A stretch of DNA of 64,000 nucleotides from Rhinopomastus cyanomelas (taxonomy: Eukaryota; Chordata; Aves; Bucerotiformes; Rhinopomastidae), in assembly GCA_013400115.1 (NCBI GenBank), contig VXBP01007153.1, positions 493,285 through 557,284 on the forward strand, written 5' to 3'. The position numbers were made by a program, and so were the translations under genes. Positions 22,333 to 37,197 of the stretch are shown piece after piece. The number at the start of each line of letters is the position of its first letter. Positions within the stretch are counted from its first letter, which is position 1. Below the pieces are notes generated by a model, which saw only the letters and a list, made by a program, of their open reading frames with translations, had not been told where the DNA came from and did not search any database.

Positions 22333-25300
22333 GACTGATTAGCAGAGACTCAGTAATAATTATTTAAGGTGATCTAAAATATCTTTTTAAAGCAAGTGGG
22401 GTAAAATCAAGTGATAGTACTGGGGCTTATTATTAGGAACACTTCTTAATGGTGGCTCCACAGTTATCTTTCAAGGAAATTACCGCAGTTGTATTTTCCA
22501 AATAAATTTAAAATTAGCTAAGACAAACTGCCCAAAAAATAATTTACTTTGCTGGATCCCACTTGGCCAAGAGCTATACTCAATGGTCTTCTTTCTATCA
22601 CTTACCACAGGACTTAGTATTTGAACTGTGAAACACATTAAAGACCCTAAAGACAGATACCTAAGTTAGTGGCATAAGGCTTTGAATGCTATCACATAAT
22701 TGCTAAAGAAATAGGTGAACGTTATGGATCAAAGCGTTATGCACACGGTAAAGATAAACCTGCTAACGCTACTAGTGGTCTTCCAATAGTAGAGTACCTG
22801 AAGACTGAAAAACTCTGTCATTTTTGCTTTTGGAGATTGTGAATGTTGTTACCTGTGTGCCATGCATTTGTTGCACTGGAAGCATTAAAAGCAACTTCTA
22901 ATCTTTTACCTAACAGCACAAGAAAAGAGCGTGGTGCTTCACTGGCAAGCTTTGTGTAGTATTTACTCCAGATCTTGTTCGTGTTGATGCCGTCTCGTTC
23001 ACTTGCACGTTCTGCCTTAGAAAGAGCTCGCATTGACATTACAGTATACAAGTTTGTGCTGCAGTGTGTGGGAAATGTTGGTTGACACACTGCCTTTTGA
23101 CTTGTTCACATAAAACTGTATGAAACTGATGCTTTGTAATCTCAGCATTGTCTCTCAGCCATATGATAAATAAGTACTTGTAACTGCACGTGTGTTGTTG
23201 GTTTCAAGTTGTTTTGCTGTTACTACAATTTCATCGGCTTACTTAGATAAATGTGCCAACATTGTAGCCGATAACAAACAACACTTAGAGCTCTTCAGTT
23301 CTTCTGCAATAAGAACAATAAATAATTTAATGAACATTAGGAGTCTTGCTGAACTTCATAGAATGCTGCACGTATCAAACCTTTCCTGAATGCTAACACT
23401 TACAGGACTGGAGCATTTCTATGCTCTTTGAGATCACTGATCAAGGACCTTTGCACAAAGAAGAATATATTGCTAAATCAACTCCTCTATTCTGTTGTTC
23501 AGTGACTAGTTTGTTTAGGGAGACGGCTGTTTTTTAAATCGAACTCGGCTGATGATGACCATTTCCATACTCTGTCCCCTGCCCACTGCTCAGGTTCATT
23601 TGGAAAAAAGCCATTCCTTTCACGTTGACTTGACTAAATGTTAGTCTGGAAAAGATGTTTGAAGTCAGTGAAACATTAACTGAGAGCACTGGAGTAATAT
23701 TTAATCTACGCATTCACTACCAGTGTCATTTGAGCTGTTTATTCTGATTATGAACTTTAAGCCATGATCCAGCGACAGCACCGCAGCTCTTAAATTGAAC
23801 CAGCTGATCTAGCTACACTGTGAGAATAGAGAACCAGCTGCTCATCGTATTTTTGTAACAAAACTTGGATGGTGGTTAATTCTACCAGTTAAAAATAGTA
23901 GAAAAAAAATGGTACAAACAAATACTTTGCAAGTTAAGTGCAGTCCCTGCCTTAGGACAACGGAAGAGATAAGACCTTTTAAACATGGAAGAGTGTTAGA
24001 AGTGGCTATTTGATACCAGTCCTTCAGTGACACACAAGAAAATAGGAGTTGATAAGCCAGGGGGGCTTCATTTTTCTGACTGTCTCTCCACTCTCCTCCT
24101 TGTCTGTAGAACCAACTGACACCCTGACACTAAGCCCCAAGATTTATTATTGCTGGTCTCTAGTAGAGTCCCAAAGACCACCAAAAAGCACTGAGCTACA
24201 AGCCAGCTTAAGCTGAGAGTTTTTTCTTACCTTGCACTTTGGTGCACCAAGAGCATTTGCATTCACATTTTGTTTGATGCATAATTGTTGTCTCTGCAAT
24301 AATGTTTATGGTTGTTGGGTTATAAACATCAGATATTCAATCCTGGATCACTCGTGTTCTGGCAGAGAGCTGGGAAGTTTGTCTTTCTCTTTCAGATTTC
24401 CAGGTACATCCGCATCAGTGTCTTGTAGGTTGTAGTCCATTTCTTCTTGATAGAAATACTCATACCTACCACACAGCTGCTTTTTTGCTGCATGGTAGGG
24501 AGGCAACATGTGGAAAAAAAGGTTATAAAAGTATGTTCTTGTCATAATAACACTTGGGGATTTTATCCTCTTGTGATGCTTATTGAACCTACAATTGCCT
24601 TCCAGGGTTTAGATCAAGGTTGTCTTTTCTTAAGAATGACTGAATAAGGCTTTTTCTGTGGTGATATTTGTGTCTTAGTCTCACCTGACTGTCATCTTTC
24701 TTTCCAAGGCATCCATTACCTTCTTGCTTATGTGCCTCAGCCTGCTAGGAAATCACTCTCTTCCGGTATGCTTGTAGGACACTGCTCCTTCTCATTTTTC
24801 CCACAAGATCCAGGGAAGGACCAGGTGTCACATACACTGAGGTTCTTTCCTCTTACGTGTGTCCAAAATAGACAGAACTTGAGAGAAGTGCAAGACGTGC
24901 TGATAGTACTTGCTTTTCTCTCCTTCTGTCTTTCAAAACAATGTGAGAAGAAAACAAAGGAAGAGCATAGGAGCTCCACCACAAACTTCTTTCTATAGCA
25001 CCATTTAGATATTTATCATGCCCCTTCCAGACAAAAACCAAGAAGCACATCCTCTCACCTTAGGTCAAGCCTAGCCCTCAGGAATCTTGAGGCCTGACTC
25101 ATCTTTTGCTCTTTCTCATTGACTTGGCCCCGGACACAGGCACCCCAGTAGTATGGTCCTGCATTCCTAATTCAAAATCTAGTTGTCACTAGATCTTCTA
25201 GTACCTGTCAAGGGAATCTTTTCTAAAGCAATTCCCTGGTTTTGAAGTAGTTAGCTCATTCTGCTGAAGGACAAATGCAATTTTCTGGCCAATCCACATA

Positions 25301-27140
25301 CACCACAGCTGTGAAACAAGACTTTGGTTAATTTTCAATATTATTATGCGGATATTGTAATAAGGTAGATCATTTATGAAAGACCTACAAAATACTGAAA
25401 AAAATGGCAATCTACCTCCTTGTTATTGCTGCAGCTTAATTTGAGATATAACTGGCTTATTATGCATGTTTCCCTCTGCAGTCTTCACACCCATAGTCAA
25501 GAGAACTGGGAATGTGCAAGGCTATATTAAAGATTTGAGCCTGGCACCAAATTAGTGTTGAGTTCCTGATTCAGACTGTATGCCATCAAAATCTTCAAAT
25601 GGACAGATATAGATATAGATATAGATATATACACATATGCTTTTTATTTAAAAGAAGAACTGTATTAATATTTTGCCATTAAAACTCAAGGTCTTTTTTA
25701 ATGATCTAGAAAATAAAGACTAATTTCTTGGGACTCTGTTTGCTTTGAGGCTATGATTATTCACATCCCAAACCAGGCCAATGCATTTTGTTCTGTGCCA
25801 CCTATGTCCCTGCTTCAATCATAAACTAAGACTGAAAAATGAAAATATTAGTAATTGGAAAATATAATCCCCTGGATAGCACCAATCCAATAATCTTAAT
25901 AAAAATAGGTTTATTGCAAACATTGTCTGAACTCTACTGGGAATTGTCTTTTCAGGAAAACACTCAAATTCCCTTTTGGCTGCTCTCTTGATCGGTTGTC
26001 CCCCTCGATACTGTTAATCGTCGTACTACATAATGCTTATTCTGAGCATCTTTTTCAACTTCACTTTTCAAGATTCCTTTCCAGTTTCTCCTTGTTTAGG
26101 AGAAACTGACAGTCCTTTATTGTCCTTGTGCAAGCCCACCTTTTCTCTTCTTCATGTGTTAGCCCTTTTTCTTTGACAAGAGGACCACAAGTAAGGGGTG
26201 TTTCCTCAAGATGGGGAAATACTACAGATTAATACTCTTTTCCTCAGATTCAAATAATTCTAGATGAGTTTTTTGTGGTTCTATGATCATATTATCATGC
26301 CACATGCTTGTGAATTTTGCTAGACTGACTCTCTTCATAATGCAGTCTTCCATCCACAAGGACAGGTTCAAAATGGTAGCTGCAATATAACCCTCCATTG
26401 CTGGGGCAGCTTGCAAACATCCTCACCTACTGCTCTAATGAGCAGGTCACTCTTGTCTCCCTGCCTCTTTCTTCTGGTTCATGACTATCAACAAGGGAGC
26501 TAATTAGTGTGAGTTGTTTGTTTGGTGACACTACTTTCTAAGAGCTAGATTGAGCCTTCTTTAACACCACTGGTAGTTGAAGGTCACATAAGAAAATCAA
26601 TTTTGCCTAGGTTTGTAATAAGGTCTCTAATTTTACATACAGCTTAATCCTGATAGGATCACTTAGGGTGGCACAATATTTAAAAATACAATTCAGTAAT
26701 TTCTATTTTGTGTTCACACAGCTATTCATTTACGGCTGTTGATTTTCATTGCAGTTATTGTTTCAATTTCTGAATCTCTATGGTCTCAATCCTTTCAGAA
26801 TCTAACAATATAATTTACATTATTTTTTTCCTGAATTGTTTGAATAAAATTATTTTTCTGCTTTGCTTCTATATTTTAAATACCTCCTGAAAAAATTAAA
26901 CATATAAACGGAAGGTAATGATGCTGCTACACATGACTTGTAATAGTGATACTGTGGTTCAGGCACACATAACATGACATCTTCATGAAGAGGGCTCATT
27001 TGAAGCCAAAATGCTCTTAGGTGGGAATTGGCATTACTTCAGGTAGAGCCTTCTGGCAAGTAGAAATTGTGGTGTGTGTGCTGTTAGGAGCCCAGAACTG
27101 AGAATTCATGTTTGCTGAACTTCAGTCACACTCTGCTTTG
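22333..27140. other. PPP1R3A intron 1, middle part
   Basis: No exon or repeat family was recognised over 4.8 kb apart from a short (AGATAT)n microsatellite at 25605-25630. All open frames are under 90 codons. Confidence 0.5.
25605..25630. repeat. (AGATAT)n microsatellite
   Basis: About four copies of AGATAT in tandem inside intron 1 of PPP1R3A, followed by a looser TA/CA run. Confidence 0.85.
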
Positions 27141-27511
27141 TCATAGAACCATAGAATCATTAGGGATTGGAAGGGACCTTGAAAGATCATCCAGTCCAAT
27201 CCCCCCACCACAGCAGGGTCCCCTAGACCAAGTCGCACAGGAACATATCCATGCAGGTCTTAAACATCTCCAGTGAAGGAGACTTCACAAACCTCCTGGG
27301 CAGCCTGTTCCAGTGCTCTGGCACCCTCACTGGGAAGAAGTTCCTTCTGATATTTATACAGAACTTCCCATGTTCCAGCTCACACCCATTGCCCCATGCC
27401 CTATCACTAGATGACATTGAGAAGAGCCTGGCCCCATCCTCCTGACACCCACCCTTCACCTATTTATAGACATTAATGAGGTCACCCTTCAGTCTCCTCT
27501 TCTCCAAGCTA
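27141..27511 (-). mobile_element. CR1 retrotransposon, 5'-truncated
   Basis: The minus strand carries the end of the CR1 frame (open segment 27459-27223, including QEDGARLFSMSSSDRAWGNG and PEHWNRLPRRFVKSPSLE) and a full 3' end with an ATGATTCTATGGTTCTATG tail. This is a clean reference copy for the split element at 9497-10895. Confidence 0.94.
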
Positions 27512-30500
27512 GTCATCAGCAAGGATGACAATGCTCAAGCTGTGCTCACGTCACTCTTGTGGTTGTGGCCTGCCCGTAATTTGTGCAGCCATTGGTTTCT
27601 GCTGTGTCTAAGGTCTAGTTCCTAGGAGCTTGGGGACACAACCAGCTGCTCAGGCCTTCAACCCAGATACCTTCTGAGCTTTGCTCACCAACACTTCCCT
27701 GAACTTCAGCCCAGCACAATCTGTTCCGACACAACAATGATGCCCCTAGCCAATATTAAGATTGGCTTCTGTTAACGGTATGTAAAAGCCCAAAAATGGC
27801 TTCAAGTTTTTCCCTGAAAGGCAGTGTGGCCAAGTACTTAGTATCCTGGCAACTTTCTGTAGGAGCCTCTTTACTGCTTTTCCCCTCCCTTCCCCCAGCT
27901 AACGGACTTGGTTCTCTAGAGCTCACGTGTGCTGCAGTGTTGACACTGACTGACTTTTCTGGCTGCTGTCTTTGCTGCTCACTTCGTCCTCTCCTTGCAG
28001 AGTCTGGCAGACTCTCCCCAGTTCTGACTTTATCTGCACAGCACCCGTGCCTTCCGGGTCAGCCAAGTTCTGTGTCCACATCTTTAGTGCTGTCCTTAGG
28101 CCTTAATAGTTTAATTCTGTTTCACTGGGTTTTGTTCCCATGTCCTGTCCTAAATAAGCAGAGAACCATTTCATTTTCTTATACAGTAATGCCCTTCTTC
28201 TTGTTTTTAGTTCATATCTACCACAGTCTATTGCAACACATCATCTGGTAGAGGGGACACTTCTTTAACGCACCCTAGGCTTCACGTGGTGCAAATCTGG
28301 TTTGAATGAATGAAAACCTCTAGCACTGACAAAAAAGCTCTTATTCAGAATTTAAAAGATTCAGAAGAAAAAAAGCATTCCCTTAATTTCTGGCAAGTTC
28401 ATACCTTCATACACAAATTGTTATAAAGATAAGTTACTCTTATCTAACTGTTTCTAGGAGTTTAAGACTGTCTCAGCAGGAGTTGCTGAGGGATGAAACG
28501 TCTAATGATGATTTAAAGCAGTGAAGTGTGTAGGCTGAAACTGAAATAATTATTGCTGTAACCCTCTAAGCACTCTAAGTTCCTCAAGAGAAAATAATTT
28601 GTTCAGAACAGATCCTGAACAACAAAATGCTGGAAAAGTAAAACAATAAAAAACTGAAAGGCAACCTTGGAGCAGGATGATAATTTAGAGCAAGAATCAG
28701 GATAATGTGAGGATGTTCTCAACAACTGCTCACAAGTGCATCAGACATCACAATTAAAAAGGAATAATAATTATGGCCCCATTCTAAAGAAATGTAATAT
28801 TCTGTTCCATTCAATAAGCCAGGAACACTTTAAAACCATCAGCATAATCCACAAACCTATATTTACAACATTAAACTGGATGTTCTGCCTTTTCAATAAC
28901 TGTCATCTCATCTCTGTTATTTTCACCTCAGACTCTAATTGTTTCTTTTATAGGAGCTAACCTACCAGTGTCCTTGGCAGTACAGTTTATGGCTCGTGCA
29001 TTTACAGTAATTGTTTGGGCAATTTGCCACACGGTATAACAATCTTCACATCACAATCAGCTTTTATAATAAACAGCATTAGCTGTGAAAAATACAAGTG
29101 AAGCATGATTCTTATGGCGGATAAAGGGCACTGAAGATGCCCTTTAGAAAAAGAAAGGAAAATGCTCAAGTCTTGAACAGCTTGAGAAATATACTGGTGT
29201 CACAATAGAGCTAATTAATTTGATGGTGCAAACAAGAGGAGGAAAGGGCCTTGCATTCATTAGTGTCAATTCCAGACGAGAGTGTACTGTTCATAAAAAT
29301 AATATTCTGCCTTCGTTTGGACAAAATGAGCAGGTAAACAAATCATAAATAAGCATCAATTCCTGCAATAACCATGATTTAGCTCCTTAGCTTTATAAAG
29401 GTTATTTCTCTTCTGTAGCCACAGGGAACTCAGTGCCTAGGTAGGTACAGCTTGCAGGTAGACCTCTGGACAAGATCCTGCTGCTCACCAACCTGGTTGC
29501 CAGGCACTGCAGGGCATTGGACACTCTGTATATGGTACTTCTCTGCTCCTGGGAAGATGAAAGCTTCCTTACCATCTTCTCTCTACCACAAATAGGTGGT
29601 TACCATAAAGATGTCCCACCACACGTGGCTTTGCTGCAGATATTTTGTAGCCTCTGAATTTTCAAGTGCCCTAAGAAACAGGTTAAGATGAGGTGAGGAG
29701 GCAATTTAACACACTTGGAGCAACAACAGTCTCCCAGGTCAGAAATGCTCCAGAGAAAATTTGAGACCTGTACTGTCTTATGCTGGTTCACAGGCAGTTA
29801 ATAACTTGGCCTCTTTGTCATCTCCATGCCTCATTACACACCCTGATTTGTGCTAAGGCATAGTGAGGTGAGGCCTCAGGAAGCACAAAGGTGGCTTCAA
29901 GCCAAGGTAGTACCTCCCCTTCTTGAGCTAGGCTCAGAATTCTGTGGCAGCACCAGGGTTTGAGACTAATATTGATAGAGTGTTGAAACCACGTGCGATA
30001 AGAAACGGTGGAGTGGTTGTACTGTAAGAATATAACTTCAACAGCTGATAACATGGGTATCAATGTAAATCAGTAGGAGACCTGTACCTGTAATGAGTTT
30101 TGGACTGAGCCTTATGGAGGCAAGGAATGAGTTTATCTTTACTCATTAAATATTTAGTTCCTACATTCAATGAGGGAGACAGAAAAAACTATGGAGACAC
30201 CATCACAGTCTATGTCAAAGCCTGCACTTTGGAGATGCACAGACCGGTATGCACGGCAGCTCCTGGACCCCTTGTGAGTTGTCATACAAAAAGAGAAAGG
30301 CCGGGATGCGATGTAGATCTCAGAGGGTGGGTGGGATGTCTCTTCAGTGGTGGTCTCAACATGGTAGTGAGAGCAGAATCAGGCTTATTTTTTTTCACCT
30401 TATTTTTAATAGTAGAAGCTTTTCTTCCCTTCTTGCATATTCTCTCTGTGAATTGGTTCTGCTAATAATTTATACCTGTCCCACTGCTTTTTAAGATCAG

Positions 30501-33500
30501 TACGAATAGGAAAGCATTTTAAATACAATTTTCCAGTAAGCAAACTGTTCAGGGAGAGTTATGTTAGTACAAAAAAAGTGTTGAAGCCTTACTCTACAGT
30601 GTCTCACAAACAAGTTAATCACATCTAAAGGTCTGTTTAGAACTTCATACATACATAGTCTTTCTTTTTGCTTCCCAAAATTTCTTTTTCTATATAATTT
30701 TATTTTTGTTATATGTTCATGTGTTTTGAATGGCATCACATGTGATAATGCTGGAGTTCCTAATTCCATGTGGAAAAGTGTCATTTAGTTTCTCATCAAT
30801 GTTCTTTAAACCCAGCTCCTCCAGCATTTTACAGGCTTTCTGCCTCCAGTGTGCATGCAACATTTTAAAAATCACTGTTATTGCTTGGGTTTTCTTAAAT
30901 AAATATTCTTTCAATATTAATCTTAAATAAATATCTTTCCTTTGCTTCCTTTTGACATGGTGTCTGATGCTAATGATACAAAAACCAATGAAACCAAAAC
31001 ATCAGCCCTTCCATCACCTCTTCTTTCTAGCTCAGTTGGGTTACAGGTCTGTGCAGGACTCTTGTTCGGTTCCAGTGACATCTCAGACCTGCGCACTTAC
31101 CTACACTAATTCACTTTCTGCTCCTCTGCTGCCCAGTAAAACTTTGCTGACATATTTAACTGATTCTTTTCAAGGATCTGCATGCTCTTCACATCCCAGT
31201 GGCATAATTCTTCATCAGCACTGGCTATTTTCAGCCCTAGACCCAAAAGCAATATTTGTATTGAAGGGTGCTGCAGTGTTAGGCTTCTCTGAAGTTTGGA
31301 AATCTGACCTGAAATTAAAATAGAATTACTGTTTGGTTGGCAGCTACAGTCTTGCCAGCTCTTTCCATGAGGACCTTTTAGCTTCACCTCAACTTCAGGG
31401 TAGAAGAGGAGCATTTTGACTTTAAATTCACCTTGTCATAAAAAACCAGAAGCATAATAGATTCTGTGAGAGTGCAAGTGTGTCTTGATTTTGAAAATAT
31501 TTGTATTGAAAAGTTTTAAAGAAATATTTGAGAAATATATTATTTTAATACTCTAACGAGCCCTTATCTTCTTAAAATCAGACTAATACACTTCCACATT
31601 TTCTTCTAAATATGAAGTAGGATATAATTGCTCAGGTTACATTAATTTCAAGAGCATTGTAGTTATTTTCTAATCTTTCCATATTCTCTACTCCAACAAT
31701 TGTAGTTTCTCCCACTTTCTGTAAAATATATATCCTGTGAGTTAGGTATTAAAATCTAACGTAAGTGGATATAACATAGAACAAAGTGAATAGTGCTGCA
31801 GGTTATACAAACACAGACACAACTTCTGCTAGGTCCTGGTGTGTGAATTAAAACCATGACAAACTACAACAATCTTACCCCTTATGAAGAGATTAGTAGC
31901 TCCTGGCTATAGTCCCAAACCTATTTCAGACCAGACCAAAACACCTGCTGCTCCACAGTGAGATGTGTGCTTCTGAAAGCATAACTCACAGGGCATAGAA
32001 GTGCATAAGAGAATGTTAAATGCTGCTGATCTGGGGCTATGGGACCATCAGGTCTTATCTCTCAGGAAATGTGTTGCACAATAATGTTTGCAAAAATATA
32101 TACAGGTTTCTAAACCGAGACCTTCTCAGTTTCTTGTGCCTGCTACTTGCACTGAAAAATTACAAGACATACTTTCCTAGGGCGCATAGATCTTACAAGT
32201 TTCCACAACATGCATTTGTGAACTCTCTCTATTACTGCTTAATATATTTCCTGCCTTCTCTCAGTATTTACCCACTTGCTATATTAATAGAGGGCATTTA
32301 TTTCTCTTCTTCAGCTGTTTTTCTAGGCTGAAAATAGAAATACTGATGTTTTTCCTCTTTGTTTAATATATCTTCTTCCTGCTGGTCTTATTGTAGTCAT
32401 CTTCTTCACCTGTTCGAATTTGCATTAACATTTCTTGAACATTGTCTACAAATATTCTGGAGGAGTTCTTATTAGTGCCTGGTGCCAACACATGAATATT
32501 TCTTGGAAATCTTTCTTTACTGAGTATACATGGTCTGACACATCACTGCAGAACTCTCTTTGCCATGTTGCCACAGCCACCTGACACTGGTGGCTTGGAA
32601 TTTTTTTCTGCTAAATGCAAACCCATATTTTTTTTTGTTCACCTGTTTCTTCCTATTTTTGAGCACTAGTTTTGTGGCAAAAACTCTTTCTAGTCCCTAA
32701 ATGTATAACCTGGCACTTCATCATTTCCAATGTCATCCCTTATCTATTATTCTGATCCTCCAGGCCACCCATTTCTTTCAATCCTCCTCTGTGTTGGTGA
32801 TGTCTCCCAACCTCCTATCTGCCATGGAATTAATTTAACTCTGACTTTTTGTGCCTTGGTCTATAATAACATGACTGAGTAAGTCTGATTACACAACGAG
32901 TCCTCTTCAGCTCCCCGGTGATATCTGCCAGCTCCACACAGCCCAGCTTGCAGGGACCCACTTGGCACTGAGCCCCTCTCCCATTGCTCAGCTCTTGCAC
33001 TCATCTCCCTCTTCTCCAGTTTAATTAATAATTTTCCCATGTGGCTGTAAAACAAATGCTTTAATGAAGTCCAGATAGATTCGATAACTGATTTCTAGGC
33101 AAGGGAAATATAGTAATCTTGTCAACGACAGCTATTATCAGGTGAGCCTGGCATTTTCCACTTACCCATATTTACTCTCTCATTTAAATTTTCTTCTAAA
33201 TCTATTGTGAAAATTTTTGAACTCACCAAGGCCCAATAGCTGTCCTGACACTAGTGTTCTTATTTTTCCTAAATGTAGCTACTACTTCTTCTGCTCGTCT
33301 GATACCATTACAGTAGTACCAGCACCAATTTGGTAGAACTGAATAGCAAAGGCTTTAAACCAAGGTGCAATTTCCCTGTTGCTTCTGTCAATATTTTGGG
33401 TTGGAGATTATCTGTTCCTCTTAACTGGAGCATCTTTAAATGCCAAGTTCTTCTCCCAGACTGTGTGAAATAACATCATTTTCTAAATCTCTGTTCCTAT

Positions 33501-36500
33501 CAGTTATGCCCTGTAAGATTTCTGTTCTTAAAAGATTCTGTCCTACTGCCAGCACTGTGGTAGAAAAATGTGGCAGCCTTTTGACTGTGGAGTTGTACAC
33601 AGATTATCTGAAATCTTTATCAAACCTCATCTCTAAAAAAATTCCTCCTTAACTTATAAAGACTAATTCCAGAGCCTTGACCTGTATTTGACTCAAGCTT
33701 TTCTGAAGTCAAAGAAATACTGTTTATAGATAATTCATTGTCTTATAACTTACACACTGTCTGTCTATTCCTCATGTCTTTAAGGTTCAAGTTTACTATT
33801 TTTCTCTATTTGAGAAGCAAATTCCATATAACTTTGGGACCTCTCAATTATTTTGCAAAATATCCATAAAATTCTCAGTCTCTCAGCCCTACAAAGTCAT
33901 CCCTGAACTTTTAATTTGTTTCTCTCCTAATGAAAAATAACTCGATTTCATTTTATCACTTTTTTTAAATCATTCTGTCCAAGTGAGTGGCAATTCCATC
34001 GAGAATGAATCCTATAAGGACAAGTTGTTGGTTTTTTTTCAAGCTGGTAAAATTCTTAAATTCCCAATCTATTTCAGGAAGATATGCCTTGTTCAGTTGA
34101 AGGAGAAAAAGAAGCTGAGCTTCTACAATTCCACAGGTATTTACTCCAGAGGATAACTGCATCAAGTGATGTAGCAGATTTTTCAACCTTGGTGTCAAAA
34201 AAGTAAACATTTTTAAACAGAACATAAATTTGATCTTTCTCACTATAGAACATAGGTACATTTAGACCACCCTTCACAACATAGAGAGATAGTTAATTTA
34301 TAAAACAGAAGCTTAATTAATATCACAGTTTAAAAAAATCTGCTCATGGAATTTTGATAACGAACTGGGAATTTTTCAGAGAAAAAAACTATCAGTCAAA
34401 AATCTTACTAACTAAGCAAACAATATAAATTGCCACTATTTGATGAAGGAGCTGATTTTTATTGGTGTTTGGGAAGTCTTTAAGGAGTGTTGAGCTTGTT
34501 CTGTAGTAGTATGCAATCACAGTCTCAGCACCTTCATCCCGCTTTTTACACTGAAGTAAGGCTGCGAAATGACTATCGTTTTACGTGATCCTCAAAGACT
34601 GCAGTATCAGAATGTTCATTTTAGGTTAATTGTGGATTTCCCACTGGAATAATTATATGAGGACAGATATATTTTATCTAAAAATAAAACAAGGAAAACT
34701 ACTGTTACACTGACTTTCCCTGTGCTCAGGTATTTACAGGTGAATTTGTGCACAAATAGTGGGCTATAAAGCATCAGTCTTCATAAAATTCAGTGCAAAG
34801 TGCAAGGGAGTCTGTTGCAAGTCCTTCAGCGTGGGTGAGGCTGTGAGGCTGTGCTGTCAGTGCTGTTTATTGCTGATGTTGCAGCTGTGAGCAACTTGCG
34901 ACCCAGGGCTCCAGATGCTACTAGACCATGAGTTAACAACAAACTCAACCCTAATCACAATGAAAGTAAAACTGTGTTCCAGACGCAGCCACTGAAACTC
35001 AGCTGCTCCGTTCCAATTTGAATTTAGTGCTACAAGATGAGATTCTCTCAGCTAAATTCAGGTTTCTAAAACATATGGTCCCTGTTCAAGGCCGTCATTG
35101 TAGGCTCTCATTAGAGTCAGCCACTTCCAGAGGCAGAGGAGTTCTTTCAAAGGATATGTCACTCCATCTCACTCATGATGTCCATGACAGATGGAATGAA
35201 TCTTCCTTCAGAAGTGTTAATTTCTCACCACTGATGACAGGGCTGATGTACATGACTGTGTGAGTGCAGGTGCTTCGAAAAGTAAGGCTAGATAAGGCAA
35301 ACCCCATCCTGGCACATGCCCACAAGCATCCAGCTTGGAGCAGCTTTATTTCTTCTTTATATACGGCTTGGCTTCGAATTCAGGGCTTTTGCAGAAACCC
35401 TATTATCACCTAAAGGATTTAATGCACCTATCTTATCATTAAGCCCCAACCTGCACCGTGTCTAGGTAGGTGGATGCAAAAGATGAGAACTGGGAAAATA
35501 TTTAACATGAAGATGAGCATTTCTATAGTAAGAAAAATCCCACAACAGGTGTAAAAATAATAAGCAGTAATGATAGACCTGAAAAAACTCACGGAGCTAC
35601 CAAACATAAGGGTCTGGTCCTTCTTGCTTGTCCAGGATCAAATGCAGATTATAGCCACGGTTGGCAGGGGAAAGCGCAGCGCGGTGTGAGCGTGAGAGTG
35701 AAAAGTGTACAGACATTAGGCTGCACCAGAGCTTCAGTGACATGATATTTGTATGGAGAGCAAGAATATTCAGCGTTATTGCAACTGATAATGAAGAAGA
35801 ACTGCTGAGAGAGCTCTAGATCTTGTACTTCACGGACAGCCCATAACAAGGAAAGGCCAAAAGGGAATTTAACAGCGCAGTGCAAATGACTCCTGGTACC
35901 TTCCTACACGAACATTGCATCTTCCCCTGAAGTATCTGATGGCAGCCACTGCTAGATGCTAGACTGGCAGGATCTTCTCTCTTCTTTAGTCGTGAAATCC
36001 CTATAAAGCCTGGATTTTAAAAAGTTGGTGACAGTTGATGTCTACATTCTTCTAACGGAGTATAAATTTAGCATCCTCCTGAATTAAGCATTTAGGTGGC
36101 AGAGTTAATGTTATATCAATTCAAATGAAAGAGACTAGGAGAAAATAGAAGGGGAAAGGATTAATATTTGAAAATTAGAAAGTAATTTTCAGTAACAGAG
36201 GTGGACGACTGGCAGAAAAAGGCATAAATTAAGACCTACTGAAAAAAAGATTGCTCCTCACAGAGGAATGATTAGGAGTGATATAATGATTTACATTTTA
36301 CATAAGTGACATGCTTTTTAGGGGTTTTTTCCCTTTTCCACTACAGGCTACATCCCTGTAAGCACGCAGTTCAAACTGCTCCCACTTTGTTTTGATACTG
36401 ATGGGGCCTGCTGGCAGTCAGCATCTTTCTGTAGGTGTTTGTCGTGCTGGACCTGACCTTTGTTTTCACAGCCAGCAAAGCAATGGCAAAAATGTCACAG

Positions 36501-37028
36501 GTTGTGGGGAAGCAGGATTCGCTCTTGCCTGGCACAGCCCAGCAACAGAAGTTATACTGTATACATGCAGGGAGAGTCTTGTGGTTGATTTCAGGTAACA
36601 AGGATGTCTGTTCCCTGTAATCTCTATAGGCACTCTAATGCTTGAAAAATACCAGCAAGAAAGAGGACTGGTCTCCTGAACACATATATCCTTCCAGACC
36701 CTTGTCTGACCCCAAAGTCATGCTCTCCTCTCACTGACCCATCTCATCACCTTTGTGCTGCTTTCTCAGAAAAGGTCTGAGAAAACCCATCAGCCTTGCA
36801 ATGTAATCAGAAGGACAACACAGTTTCATTTTCTTGGCCAAATCTCACTTGACCAAGGCTCAATATCAGGTCACTCAAAAAAAGCTTACAGCAATGTTAT
36901 TCTCAGCATTTACAAAAATCCAACTTTTTTACTGTAATTAACTGGCAGTCTTTATAGCTGAATCTAAGAGGAGTTAGAACAATATTTCTCTTACAGAATA
37001 ACACAGGAAGTTTCTTTTTGTTTAACAG
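27512..37028. other. PPP1R3A intron 1, last part
   Basis: No exon or CR1 was recognised in about 9.5 kb. The longest open frame (27796-28251, plus strand, 151 codons) starts at an ATG and is rich in Leu, Ser and Pro, but has no recognisable domain and is probably chance. Stretches at about 28700-29350 look AT-rich and homeobox-site-like and could be conserved non-coding DNA, which only alignment could show. Confidence 0.45.
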
Positions 37029-37087
37029 CAAAGAAGAAATATTGGCAACATCTGACGGTGACACATGGAATAATTCAAAGGCTGCAG
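37029..37087 (+). CDS. PPP1R3A: PPP1R3A exon 2 (59 bases)
   Basis: The exon lies between TTTGTTTAACAG and the donor GTACAA. Its first base completes codon 266 (AG|C, Ser). It then encodes 19 residues starting KEEILATSDGDTWNN and leaves one base for the next exon. The beginning matches the mammalian continuation after the glycogen-binding domain (a Ser-Lys-Glu-Glu start of similar length). The phases fit both neighbours, which random sequence would do only about one time in nine. It is too short to appear as a long open frame and was found by extending the homology. Confidence 0.9.
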
Positions 37088-37197
37088 GTACAACACCTAG
37101 TTTAATTAGGTCTTTCTGAATGCACATATTAATTAAAAAACAGTGTAACAAACAAATTTGTAGAAATTATTCAAGTATCTTTTTGTTAACTCTTCAG

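Noticed and set aside
27796..28251. 151-codon intronic open frame as a gene
   Set aside because: It is Leu/Ser/Pro-rich with no domain, has no splice or polyadenylation support, and lies inside PPP1R3A intron 1.
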